Source of the DNA: Callipepla californica brunnescens
Taxonomy: Eukaryota > Chordata > Aves > Galliformes > Odontophoridae
Reading direction: 5' to 3'
NCBI GenBank assembly: GCA_023055505.1
Contig: JALIRH010000001.1
Coordinates: 9,364,467 to 9,428,466, forward strand
Length of the DNA stretch: 64,000 bases
Shown here: piece by piece, positions 27,656-40,913 of the stretch
Numbering within the stretch: position 1 is the stretch's first letter
Layout of the letters: every line of letters begins with the position of its first letter
Program-made: the position numbers and the translations under genes
The notes under the pieces: model-generated
What the model was told of the DNA's origin: nothing
Database searches by the model: none
What the model saw: only the letters and a program-made list of their open reading frames with translations

Positions 27656-30600
27656 AGTTTCCTTGGTCTGGAATTCAGCCAGTTCTGCTGCATTGTTCCA
27701 AGTTAGAAAGTGAAATAAAAAGATGACAAATGCACACTGTTAGAAGAGCACCCTCAACCTCACAAGCTCTTCACTTCTAAGGCAGCAACATCTTTTACTC
27801 ATCTTAGGTACGTGCCTAGATTCATTCTGCTGAACTCTGGAGATTTATGCAGAAGCATTGTAGGAATATAGCTGGTGAAGGCTCCGGCTTTGACAGAAGA
27901 GGAGTCAGGACTAGTCAGGTAGTACTTGAATTAAATCACTCTGAGTATGTCTGGTTTTCCCCATCGATTATATTTTTAGAAAAAGAAGCCTTTGCTTCTC
28001 ATTTTAGTTGCCTTGGTGAAGTGGCCAGGGTCCTGCTGGTGGGGCAAGCCCTGTGCTGAACCAACACCAAAAGCACCCAGAGAAACATGGCATTTAAATA
28101 GAAAGAAAATAAAATAAAGCAGTGATCATTTTAAGATGACAAATCAATTTGCCTATGTAGCATGCAACACTGACCACTGTGTGATATGGTGTTGCCCAAT
28201 ACGGAATAAAATACTTCCCATGGTAGTAGCTTATCTCCCAGGTTATACAGTGCCACAGAAACAAGCTGTGAAGATCTGGTACTCTGATGAACCTCAGAGT
28301 TGTAATTAGTGAGGAATGGAGCAGGGCTGCACCACTGAGGAAAGGAAGGCAGAGAAGAGAGGGAAGGAATGATGCAGAAGAGGAACATCATGGCAAGCAG
28401 AGGGATAAAAAAGCTTTCCACCTTTCAACAGTGATAAGCCTTTGATTCAGGTTGCTCATATCACAAAATTGTACCCGAAAGGACCCTAACTGAGATGTCT
28501 TTACTGTTTGTCATTTTCAGCTTATGGTAAACACTCACAGGATGTTTTTTCAGGGAAACAGAATAGCGAGCAGAAGGATTTTTATTGATTCAGAAAGTCA
28601 AACTACACAGGACATGAAAAAGTGTAGTAACAAAAGTTTAAAATCTCTTCTGAGAGCATCTCATTCTCCGTTTTGTTTTATTTGTCCTGATGCTGTAGCT
28701 CTTTTCTGATATTTGTTGTCAATTTTCTCATTCAGAAAATAAAATACCGCCGTCTGCAGAAACTCAGGAGATTGCAGTGCACGGACTAAAGCTCACCAGA
28801 TGGAGGAAAAGTGATTCTACCCCTGCTTTTCCTATCATTTCCAGGTCTACTACTTAATTTTGTTTTTAGCAGGAGTATTTTCCCATAGCTATAACCCTAA
28901 AAATAATAATAATCATCTGATAAATAATAGAAGAAAGAAATATTAGCTATGTGAATGCATTACAAAAGAAAGTATACAATATTTTTTTACCTGACAGTGT
29001 TGCGTTCAGGACTGTAAATGCTACACCAGAGAGATGGCAGGCCCATTGTTTTTGTTTGTTTGCTAAGGCAAATTGTACTTGAGGTGGAGAAATACCTCAC
29101 CATATCAGTTTTAAATGCCTGAATTAAATTTAGCTGTGGGGAGGGAAGAAGAGTTCAGGATGACATGATCAGGGGACAGCTGTGCTATGGAATGACTCTT
29201 TCTCCATCTCTTAGCCTTCAGATTTATATTTAGCCCTGGAGGTGATGAATTTCCAAAATTACTAAAAATCCTGATGTAAATAACTCAGTGAAAACAGGAA
29301 CACAGGACTATTTTATTATATAAAGGGAGAATGCAGCAAGCCTGGGAAGCAGTAGCATCTGTGTGTAACCTGATAATAGCATTACCTTTGGGATAGTTAC
29401 ATGTGCAAGTACTCCTTTACACCACTAATTCAACTGCTACCTTGTAGCAATGTAATTACCCTTTGAAGACAGGCTACAGTTTCAATTAATTTACATTCTA
29501 AAGAAATTTAATTATTTCTTTTCATAATAAAAAAGCCTTTTCCATTTCTTAGCAGGTCTGGATATCTTGACAAGGCCAGCATAGGCTTTAGAATTCTGAG
29601 CAAATGTGATGCCCCTCAAATTGCCATACAGATGGTTTAAGTCCATTCTCTCATCCACAGAACGAGAGCAACCTGCAACAAAGCTCTGTGGACACCTATC
29701 CATTCATAGGTTTTGTGGGAGGACAGGGCATTCCTAGCTGCTAGTTTGTTAAGGTGTTGGTTTTGTCTGGACAATTGCAAACTGGTGGGGAGCAGCATCC
29801 GATCATCAGCAACTGGTAACAAACTCTGCTGGCTGCTGTAGGTTGGAGGTAAGAGCTCTACCTTCCCTTCGCAGATCACTACAGATCCAACACATGAGTT
29901 AGTGGCTTCTTCTCTCAAAAGTACCAACAGCTCTGGTGATGAGAACATGGAAGACACTACTCAGTATGGATTTGGATGGTGTGCAGTGATAAAGACTGCA
30001 AGGAATGTGTTTTCTGAATGGATTAGCAAACCATGTTGAATAGGTAGCTGTTCAGTGGATGCCATGCGCTGCTGGATATAGGATAGGGTGTGAAAAGAGG
30101 TAGATGTAAGATTAGAGAAATGTGACTATCAATAGTTGCAAAGTGGCTGTATACAAAAGCTGCAAATCTTTTTATCTAATTTGAGCTGTGCTGAAACTGC
30201 TGTCTTAATCTAAACTGATTTCTTATCCCCTTGTGGAGCACTGTCACCCCATCTGGACATGCCAATCCTCCCTAGCAATTTTAGAAAGAGTGCAGAAGAG
30301 TAAACAAGGCTGGAGAACAACTTTTAGATAACTGAGATTAGGTGAGATGAATTAGGACTACGTCCCAGGGGTCAAATTAATGCTGTTATGGCTCATCTGA
30401 ATTGTGATATTTCTCAAGATTGCTGTATCCTTCAAGAGATTTCCTGGATGCATATGGAAGGGATCCATCAATTCCCAGATTGTATCAAAATTATTTACAC
30501 CCAGGCTGCACAGAAAGTTGAATTCTCTAGAGATCAGAGAATCTCTAAAATGCTCAAGTTATTAACAAAGCATTTCCAGATGAAAAAATAAGACATATCC

Positions 30601-32659
30601 CTGCAGACTTGATAACCTCAGTGGCCCAGCTGTTTGAGCTGTTTTCATTGCAAGGTGTTTGTTCTTTTAACAAAGATTTTTCACATTAGTGGAGATGTTG
30701 CAAGTATGATGTGGAAAGAGCTTGCAAGACATGATTTTGAATGGTGTCTTTCATTGCCTAGGGGCCTTAAAAACAGGCCCTCTGTGTCCACTTTTGGAAT
30801 ATGTATTGAAGTGGAGATAATTTTACCTAAGTAAAAAAATTAATAAAATCTAGACTAGAATGCTGCTGCTGAGGCTGAATTATATTTAGCACTAACTCCT
30901 TGCAGGTTCTATTTTCACTCTGTCAATAACAGATGTGCTGTTTGCTGGGTATGGCTGAACAAATCTATTTTCAAACGTCTCCTTGACTCCTTCACAATCT
31001 GTTGCATTCCACTGATAGTACACTAAGCTGCTCAGTTGGGAGAAGAAATATGGAAGACATGAACAAATTTGAATTTATCCTTTATGGAAAAGAAAAGGAA
31101 AAGAAGAAAGATGTTTGAGTTCTTTTTATTTATTTATGAATCGAATCAGGAAATCTAGCTTTGTTACTTCTGGCTCCAGGAACAGTGATAGGAACAATGA
31201 TAATAAATATTAGCTCTTATTAGTGGAGAACTCTCTTCTGATTACTTACAGCTACTTATTTGCATACACCGTTTGTTTAAGTTGTACCCATGCCAGGAGT
31301 GCCTCTTTATGCAAGCACATATGGTCTTTCTCAAGGCAGTGGAATTCAACGTGCAAAATTATATACCACAAATATGTGCATTAATTCTCACTCAGCATAA
31401 TTATAATAAATCAATTTTTTACTTTTAAAATAAAGCAACAGATTTTAAGTTGATAATTTAATGACTCAATGAGGTTGACAATCAGAAACAGCATGCTGTT
31501 CTTGGAGAAGTAGAAAGTATGTTTTTGCACAGGAACATTAAAATTCAGAGACAAGTTTATCTTCAAGAAATATCTGAGCCTTATTTGACTGAGGGTTAAT
31601 GATTGTCCCTTCAGTGCCACCTTCTGTTATCATGAAAATCTTCTGGAAGGACTTTTAGAGAGTGGTGGGAACTTCTGAAGCACAGCATGAAGGCTGGATC
31701 CCCAGAACCAGCCAGGTGGCCTATATTGCCCAACCCAGGTACTTCAGTGTTCTGGTCAAGACTCAAAAACTCAGGAAACAGGCTAAAATTACACTTATCC
31801 AGATGTAAAACATGAATGTTTTCTTTCTATTAACCTGAATTTTGAAACTAACAGTTAGTTCTTCAGTGTTGGCATTAATCTGCGGTAAGGAAAGGAATAC
31901 AGTAATTCCACACAAATAAATAGAGCTAAATCAACATTACCTTCAGCTAAATATGTTAATACTAGGAGAGGGTGTAGAAAGCTTTATTATTTCTACAAAT
32001 GTAAATACACGTGTTCATCTAGACTAGTTCCTGAAGGTGATGTGGGTGTATTATTGCTAGCAAATTCCGCGCACAGGGTCACTCACCAACTTGGAGTTTG
32101 ACTGGCACGAAGCAGGCGATATCCATGCCATTAAACTCTCTTATCTGCCAAAATACACAGTTTGCCTCTTGGGAGTGGTATGTTGATGCCTAAACCGTGG
32201 CCAAGAATGATGTGGGGGAGTGTTTCTTGGCCGGGACCAGTGTGTTCTTAGAATTTAGTTTGTGAGTGTAGATTGAGCCCACGATCCCTTAGCAGTGTAT
32301 ACTTCACATTGTGCTGCACTTCTCAGGAAAGAACATGAAGGAACAGGGGGCAGTTTGATCTTGTCTTGCTTCCCTCCAAACATGCAGAGTTGCTCCTCAT
32401 GGTCCTGTACAGGAGCTCTTCTGTGGAGCCTGGTGTTTCAGCACAGGATACAGAGCTGGGATGGTCTGTTTCACCAAGAGCCCACACCCAATTATTTTTG
32501 TCACTTGTTCTGGGGAGTTTATCAGATTTTTGATGTCAGCCAAATATTTGGCTTGGGTGGCTCCCTCCTTGTCTTCTATGTGGCCCATCTACACGTAGGC
32601 GTACAGAGTGCAGGATGGGCTCCCCTAGTTTTCCTTTCTCACACTTGATACGTAACAGT
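27656..32659. other. Intergenic, unique sequence
   Basis: AT-rich unique sequence without a recognised gene or repeat family. A 117-residue open frame at 32295-32648 (+) and its complement resemble no protein I know. Confidence 0.55.
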
Positions 32660-32850
32660 CAAAATAGTGTGGTGCGTTGGCCCCACCTAGCAGCCAAAGC
32701 CCCACCTGGCTGCTCAACCCACACTTCTCCAAGGAGGGTAGAGAGGGGAGAAAATAGGAAAAACAGGATGGGAAAATTCTTACCAACTGCTGTTACAGGC
32801 AAAACAGATTCAACTTGAGGGAATTCCGCTTAATTTATTGACAACTAAAA
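32660..32850. mobile_element. Possible degraded avian LTR-retroelement scrap
   Basis: The sequence around CTGGCTGCTCAACCCACACT, followed by a GGAGGG/GAGGGGAGAAAATAGG purine run, resembles a segment that I remember as widespread in galliform genomes and linked to endogenous retroviral LTR regions. No intact terminal repeats, primer-binding site or viral gene is visible, and the limits are uncertain. Confidence 0.3.
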
Positions 32851-35800
32851 TGAATATTTAATTACTGATTTGAGTAGTGGGAAGCAAAAGAAGAAATTAT
32901 CATGTACACACGCAGGTAAAAGACCTCTCCTCCCTGTTTCCACACTCAACTTCTTGCTAAGTTTCTCTCGTCTCCTCTCCTCCAGTGAAGTGACAAGTGA
33001 CCTGATGGCTTGTACTAGGAATGTAAATGTTTCTTTCCACTCTTCCTTCCTTTTCATTCTTTTCCTGCGCTCTGCTGTGAGTTTCTCAATAACTCCTCTG
33101 TCACGTATACTCCATGGACTGCAGGGAGCATCTGCTCAGCCATGAAGCACCTCCTCTTCCTCCTTCTCTGACTTCAGATCCTCTTCTTCTGTTTCCCACA
33201 CTTTCTTCTTCACCACTCTGCCTGTTCCAGCACTTCCTCCCCTTTCTCTGCTGTGTTTCCCAGAGGTACCACCAGCTTGGCAAAGGTGCTCAGCTGTGCT
33301 GAATCACAAGGAGCTCAGCTGGAACTGGCCGCGGCTGACACGGGGCACCCTTGTACTCTCCTCACAAAAGCTATCCCTACAGCGTCCCTTCACAACAACA
33401 TTACCATGGACATCCTGTGCATTGATTCAACGGTTAAGCACCTGCTTGTTCAAACCCATCTGTGTTTGATCTACCTTCATCCCTCCTTTCCTCCCATCCT
33501 CTCTTCTTTCATTTTATTTCTGTCACTAATGTTCTAGGTAGGTTTTTCACTGCTAAAACTAAAGCCTGTGTTACTATTTAGTGTTTTCTTCTTTTGAAAG
33601 TGCTTACACATTCTTCTTTGGTCTTCATTTCAGGTAAACTAAGAGAGGCTTAGTTCATCTTTGTCACTCTAGGTCTCCAAATTTCAGTTTCTTTCTATTC
33701 TCCACTTTATCAGTGGCCTTTATTAAAAATGGACCCCAAGCCACATACAGTATTTCAGTCTTAAGTCACCTCTACCTTTAGCACTTAATTGGTTTTGTAG
33801 TTCTCTTCAACTTTTCCCTAGCTCATGCATTAACCTATTTTTTGTGGCTATACTTTTGGTCTGGGATGCTCAAAATCTCTAATGTATCCTCACCTTCTTT
33901 CATTCTTTCCTTTATTTGATAACGTATAGTTTTCCCTTCATCTTTCTTGAAAGGAAGAATATCTTTTGGCCATGCCAGTTTCTTTGGAGAAGCTCAGATT
34001 ACCGTGCTATCTAGAAGCTTTTATCTGCTCTGGTTTACATTACTGTTTACCACTTTTTTCAGTCATCTCCCTGGAATTACAATTTACTCCTTGATCACTT
34101 ATGAAAGCAGTCACAATTAGTGAAACTTTTTCACAGTCACTGATGATAGTCTATTGACAGTGATGTTTTCCACAAATAGAATTAGCTTTCTCTGTTTCTT
34201 CATTTGTTATATAGTGGCATTTTTTATATCAGTGTAATGTTGCATTAATTCAACAGCTTTATGAAAGTTTAACTGTGGAGCTATGACACACTTAATCAAA
34301 GTTGTAATATCATTTTAGAAGTAATTCAGGTTTATTTGACAAGAGCTATTTTCCTAAAACTGAGCTGATGAGGTTTTATTGCATTCCAATCCTCTAAATC
34401 TTTTAAAAGTTGAACCAATGAAAAATGGTATTTAGTAATTCCACAGGGAAGACAAAAGTAAAAAGCTTGTTACAGCCAAGGCTTGTTGAGATTATAGTCT
34501 AACCTGTATCACAAAAAGAGGTGAGTGGCTGCACGTGGTACAGGATGAGGGCAAGACGGCACTGAGTGATTGGTTAGGATGGGAAATGTAACAATGCTTT
34601 TGTAGTAACCCCCATTCTTGTTCTTGTTGTTGCCTTCAAAGTGGACTGAACTCCCCAGATCACTTAGAGTGGGTGAGAGCATACTGATGAGAGGTTTCTG
34701 TTCCAAGTCCAAAAAGAGAAGAAGCAGAATCAGTTGAAGAACATATGGACTGGAACGAGAGGCCTTGCTGTGATGATTACTGCATTCCACCTCTGGGGTT
34801 GTGGAACCCATTGGGTCCCTGCGCCTTTAGGAGCCCAGAAGTGTCACCTGCTCAGACAGCCAGGAGGAGACCAGGGAGGAACCTGTCTAGGTCACGTTCA
34901 CTTTGCCTTTCCTGAATATCAACTTTTTTACTTCCCTGTCTTCTTTCTTCTCTTTTCTTATCTGGTTGTTTGTGCTTTCACTCTAGTGAGAGTCTCATTT
35001 ATCAGATTAAGCCTGCATCCTTTGCAATTTTATTCTAAGTCTATGGCCAAAGAGGCAACTAAAAGAAAAACTACAAGCAACCTGCTGTTTGAGTATATCT
35101 GTGACTGATAAGGCTATGCATTCGTCTGCCATTCTTTAGCAGAGAGTAAGCACCAGAAACAGAGGAGACATTTATTAGCCCTTGCTTTTATTTGCTTTCT
35201 GTAATTTGTATTCAGGAAAGCCAGATCAGACTCTAGCAGAAGAAAAGCAACAACTTATCTTAGTCATCTCAGTTATCTCTAAGTTTTTACTCCTCCTCTC
35301 CTCTTCCCCCTCTTTCCCGTCTTCTGACAGTGGCTCTTAACTTTAAAACCATCTCAGTTGTTGTCAAGCAGTGGAGAAAAGTAGATTCTTTATATATATG
35401 TTTTTGAAATTAAGAGAAAGGCTAAAATGAGCAGTTCTCAATGGGTCACAATGAAAGTCTCTATGGATGATTTTGAGTGCTCAACTGGGTGGTCTTTTTT
35501 TTTTTTTTCCTTCTTCCTTTTCTTAGTCTAAAGTTTTAATTATGTTATTCTGTCATAGGGAAAAATCCTCAGGAAACCTCTGCACTTAAAACTTCAGGGA
35601 TCATCTGTTTATCTCTGTACAGTATGTTTGTACTCTGGACCAGTTAAGACTCAGGAAATGAACATGGCTTATTTTCTTTGAGAGCCCTCCAGCTTGTTAC
35701 CTGAGAGGTTGAAATACTTTTTCATAAATGTTGACATTTTTCTCAGAAGCTTATTAACTGCTCTTGACCCTCAGACCTGGGTCATATCGGACTTTTTAAC

Positions 35801-38074
35801 CTCCAAAGTATGGCAACTAGCCCTGTCAGCTAATCATTGTAGAATGCAGCTCTCTCAGGTGCAACTCATCTTTTCCCTCTCATGCACTAAGCTGGAGAAT
35901 ATAGGAGAAAAGGATGTCTGGACAAAACAAAAAAGCATGGAAATGAGATGGAGTTCCTTTCTGAGCAGAATCTTTTGGTGGGCCCCTGATTCTGTGAAAG
36001 GTCAAAGTCAAGTAAAATGCACCAGTCTAAAGAATTTACACTCCACCAATCAGTCAGCAAGATTTACGGTTATCTACTAGGAAGGTCTTTCCTGCACCTC
36101 TCCAGTCTGATCCCTTCCCTCTCTAAAGGAGGACAGCAGATGCTACCACCATAACACCCATCTCTGGGATCACTAGAGATCATTGTACTTCTTCACAACT
36201 GTCATTATCGTCCATTGGTATCATTACATGAACACACAACAAAGAGCTGATTCTTAATCCAACCTTCTTGAACAGTCAGGATATTTTCCTTCTCGCTGAC
36301 TATTTTCTGATGTAAAATATCCACAAATGCAATTGCATGCTAACCTCTAAGGTACCACAGTCTGGAGACAAACATGAAAGTGCTTCTGAGAACATCCACT
36401 TTGTAGAATAGCAAGTTGTGAAGAGAAATACAGCCTAGGCAAAGCCACAGCAGGCCCAGCACTGAAAGTGGCATAACCAGCTGAGAGTAGTAATGAGAAG
36501 GAGCAAGTAGCACTGAGAAGTAGGACATGTAGTTTGGCACAGTGCATGCAGGTTTGAACCAGTGCCACCAAATGATTCACCTCTGTAGGGGCTGCTGGCT
36601 CTACTCAAATGAGCAACCTGTGTTCAGATCCTAGACCATACAGGTGCTCATGCCAGGGGTCCTTTGTAGTTGTTTGGAGTAGTAGATAACTGAATAAATA
36701 TTTTAACCATGAAAATTTGATGTATGTGGAATCTACCTCCAGTTGCAAGCTCTTGGTAAAGCTTGTCCTTTAGGTGTAGTTGATGCCCTCGTCAAAAAAA
36801 GCAAAGGCTGGAACCAACTCTTGAGAACACAAGCAATCAGCTTTTGAAGTTGTTAACCTCCGTGTTTGAAACCACCATTGTGATTTCAGAGTCTCATTAA
36901 GTAGTAAATATAGAGCATGCCAAAAGTGATTTTGCAGTTAATAATAATGTTCTTCCATTTAAATAATCAGACTGTAGTCTCATTACAGCTGTATTGCATG
37001 AAACACTATTTGTAGAGAAGAGATCTTAATCATCCACTTCAGTAAAATTTACTGGGAAGTCAGCTTTAGTGAGTGAGTTAATTTCAAAGAATAACATGTT
37101 TGGTCTTGGACTATTCTTTCACAGCTGAAAGGAAAATCAAAGTGTTTTGAAAATGGTTCTAAGAGAACAGAAAATTATAAACAACACAGAGTGAATGACT
37201 TCTAACTGTCCCTTTGCAAAAAGGAAAACAGAAGACTCAGAAAACAGATCCTGGCTCTAGTAAGAAAAACTGATGCATGGATGGCCCCCAGCACAGGAAT
37301 TGGACACCAAAGACTTCAAGGAACAAAAACTCTGAGATTTTCAAACCTTCCAGATGGAAGATTTTACTCTCTTACCCCAAGATCCTTTTACTCAAGAGGC
37401 AGTGTTGACATTGCTAATGAGGGATGACAAATGTCTTTTTAACTCTCTCTGTGGTCTTCTGTTCTGTTGTAAACAATGCACCTAATAACAGAGGAAATGG
37501 TCTTTTGACCATTGACTGGCTGGGGGGGATTTCAGATGACTGATGTAACATGTCAGCAACAGATACTTTTGCTTTAACATCTATAGATTCGTAGACTTAA
37601 AAATAAATATTTTGATTTTCTGAGCAGAGCAGGCCAGGGAGTGCCATCTAAGCAAAACGATGTGTTCTTCTTGCAAGGGGCTCTGTCCTGGGAGCTCATG
37701 ACATGGGTGTTTGCCCATGGTTTGAATTCCTCTCCTGGTGCAGCATAGGACATGTATTGCTATATCAGTTAGGAGCTTGTTTACCATGTGACAAACTCTA
37801 AGCTACTAATTACTATGTTAACTCAGTGGTTTAAGGTTGTGTTTCTTGGGGCTGAAAATCTCTGGTCCTTTCCCACTGATGATAACAACATGTAAAGGGC
37901 ACAGAATTTTGAAATCCTAACTTTGTAACAGCTTTCCTAACTTCCTTCTCATAGTGTCAAGAAGACCCTGTAAAAGGCATGCATTGCACTTGGAAGTCAA
38001 TAGGAGGCACAAATCCAAGTCTCTTGGGAACCTCGTTCCTAAAATTATACTCAGCAGTACAGCAGCTAGAGTGG
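32851..38074. other. Intergenic, unique sequence
   Basis: AT-rich sequence with no gene recognised. It contains a pyrimidine-rich region (about 32930-33250) and a T-run at 35497-35508. A 128-residue frame at 35694-36080 (+) has no family resemblance. Confidence 0.55.
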
Positions 38075-38125
38075 TCTGATCCCTCCTGCAAGTCCTTTCC
38101 AACTTGAATTATCCCACGATCCTAC
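38075..38125 (+). mobile_element. Degraded CR1 3' tail
   Basis: The stretch CTGCAAGTCCTTTCCAACTT, then GAATTATCCCACGATCCTAC, matches the plus-sense CR1 terminus (TCCTTCCAACCC...ATTCTATGATTCTA) with several changes. Very short and old. Confidence 0.65.
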
Positions 38126-40751
38126 AAAACTGGTGGTAGCTAGCACGACCAGGAGACATGAGGTAATAAGGATATGCGAGGTGAATGTAATGTGTACGAG
38201 TGTAGGTGGGCTGCTAAGGGTGATTGAGGTGGGGGGGGAGAAGAAAAGGAGAGTGCTGTTATGGTACAAAAACTGATGAGGTAACAAGAGAGAGGTCACA
38301 GTAAACAGTGATGGAAGAACTCACCTTCGGAAGTTCAGTGGAGCTACAGGGGGTCCAAGGCAGGAATCCAGGTTATGCTAGAAATCAGGGTAATGTACTT
38401 CAGGTGGAACTGGTGAAGAGATTAACCTCAGAAGGAAGTTTGTGTAATAGAACCAGATGGTTTTAGGGCACAAGACAATGAGGAACTTATGCTCACCTGA
38501 GATATCATTTCTGTCATTATATTCCTTTCAAATGCAAACACTGAGAAGAAGAAATTGTTATAGGAGTGCCTGCAGGCTTCTTGTGGACAGCCTGTGACAA
38601 AAGCCCTCTGTCTTCTCCTGCCTAAGGGAACAGGGAGATAGCATCCTCAGAAAGTGATGGGGAAAACAACAGGGGAAACAGTTTGATTCCTCTGAGCTAG
38701 AGATCAGGCTTGTCACCAGCTCTGTAACACAGGGACTGTGCCATGGCACAGAACTAGAGTAAAAACCTAAATGCCTAATGCCTAAACTTTTGGGTTTGGA
38801 GCTGTTTCCCACCATAAGATTTGCTTTTTTCTCTCATGTCCTTGGTAAGATGCACCACTGTGGTGCCTTGTTCTTGCAGGCACTGAGATGGCTTTCTATT
38901 CAAACAGCTGAACTGTTGCTTTTTTAACCAGCATTTCTTGAAAAAATTCCTCTTGCTTTGCCAGCTGTTTTGGGAAAATGCCTTTTCAGCCTCATCTTGT
39001 GGATGTATCTATACAAGTCTGTCAAAGAGTTCCAACAAAAGGTTTTGAGATCAGTCTCATCCAAACAGTGCAGACAACCTTGAGTTCAACATGAAAGTCG
39101 GGGTGGGAAATTGAGCCTGGCTGTGCTGAGCAACCCATCCACGTGTGCCTGGATATGACACAGCTGCAACTTTGCTGGGCGCAAGAAAGGGCTGAAACAG
39201 GAGAACAGGGGTGTGTGTGTTGGACACAGGCTGTCTAGCTGATGGCACCAAAGGGTTTGTGTGCTTCGCTTCCTTTCAGGGTATATTGGTGTTATCTGTA
39301 AATGGATGTTCAGTTTTGGGAAATTTTTGTATCTAAACAGTGACTGCTGAGGATAAAAAGAGTCATGTGCAGAAGTTCAAGAGCTAGCATAAAAAGCCTA
39401 CGACCACACTGAGAGAAAATGATGCCTCTTGCTCCCCAAAGCATTTAGGAGCTGGCTCACAAATATTCATGGATTTTACTGTCTTCCCTTCAATAACACT
39501 AAGTCTGCATTTGTTTCTGAAACATTTTCTAGCTGTGGAGCATGGAGGTTAAATTTTAACTGATATCTTTCATGATATAACTGTTCCCCTTCTCATTTAC
39601 GTCCCAAATAAGTGTTGATAAATGTTCACATTTGCAGTAAAATTCAGAAGCTAAGAGGGTTTCATCTTGGCTTTGCAGTGACCATTTGTGAACAGGGACT
39701 ATTAATATTGATCATCACAACCTAATTCTAAGAGCAAAACTCAGGGATGTTAAAGCCTTGGGTAAAATTGTTGTAATTTACTGTTATGGGGAAAACATTA
39801 TGGCTAGCTGTTTGGGTTAAAAATCCCTGAGAGTTTTCTGCAGGAAAGTTTTATTAAAGATGTGCCAAGTTAAATGCAGCTATACAGCCCTCTCTGCTTG
39901 CATATATAGATATGTATATATTTATGTATCTGCAAAATCACATTTCCTTGCTTGTGTTAAATGATATTTTAAACTACTTACGGGGGAAATTTTTGAAAAT
40001 ATCATAATTCTTTGTATTAGTTCTCTTATTTCTTTTAGCTCATCCATCTCAACCAAGTGCTTTCTCCTTACTGAAAAATTCCCCAAAGCCCCAATCAGAA
40101 GGACCAGCCAGTATCCCTGGGACAACTCGCTTCTGCCATCATTCCTCAGACTGACGCAGATCTGTTTTGTGGGGCAGTGCGTCTTCTCAGGGCGCCAAAC
40201 CAGACCTTCTGGTGTCCTTCATGTTTTTTCTGTACCAACCTCATGGTAGATTTTTTTTTTTTCTTTACAAAACCACAGAAAATGATCAGCTTTGGGAAAG
40301 CAATATAGCTGGGTCAGTTTTTATCATGCGAGTGCTGCCAGCAAGTTACTGGTAGGAGCCAAGATCTGGAATCTTAAGTTTTATTTCCAACTGTGCATTA
40401 ACTTGCTCTCTCAACTTAGGTGAGTGATTCTTATTAATTAAAAATTTTATGTATTTATTGCATCAGTAGAAAGAGGATTCTACCTCACAGGGCATAACTG
40501 ATGTTTGTAAAACACTTCAAGGTGCTTTGATGAAGACAGTAATGGTTCCACAGAGTAATCCTAATTCCTAATGGCCAGGTCCAAAGGCATTCCAGCCCCA
40601 GCACTGCAGAGCAGGCGTAAGGACAATGTTATCAACCTCAAGCATCGTACATTTCGTTCTGTTCTCTGTCTGCCTTAGCCTTCAGTCTCCTCCTCATGCT
40701 GATTGTGTTGAAGCACAAACCATATAGATTTTAGAGCAAATATAATTGCCT
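38126..40751. other. Intergenic, unique sequence
   Basis: No gene or repeat family recognised. A short TA-rich stretch occurs near 39900-39930 and a T-run at 40251-40261. Confidence 0.6.
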
Positions 40752-40913
40752 AGAGAAGCTGTGTGTGCCCCATCCCTGGAGACACTCAAGGCCAGCCTGG
40801 ATGGGGCTCTGAGCAGCCTGAGCTGGTGGGTGGCAGCCGGCCCATGGAAGATGCTTGGAGTTGGATAGGGTTGAAGTCCCTTCCAACCCAGACTAGTATG
40901 TGCTTCTATGATA
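40752..40913 (+). mobile_element. CR1 LINE 3' end (about 160 bp)
   Basis: The sequence reads CCCCATCCCTGGAGACACTC, AAGGCCAGCCTGGATGGGGC and then AAGTCCCTTCCAACCCAGAC, ending TTCTATGATA. This is the classic plus-sense CR1 tail. It is heavily 5'-truncated. Confidence 0.95.

Noticed and set aside
35694..36080. 128-residue plus-strand frame
   Set aside because: No recognisable domain, AT-rich surroundings and no splice context; most likely chance.
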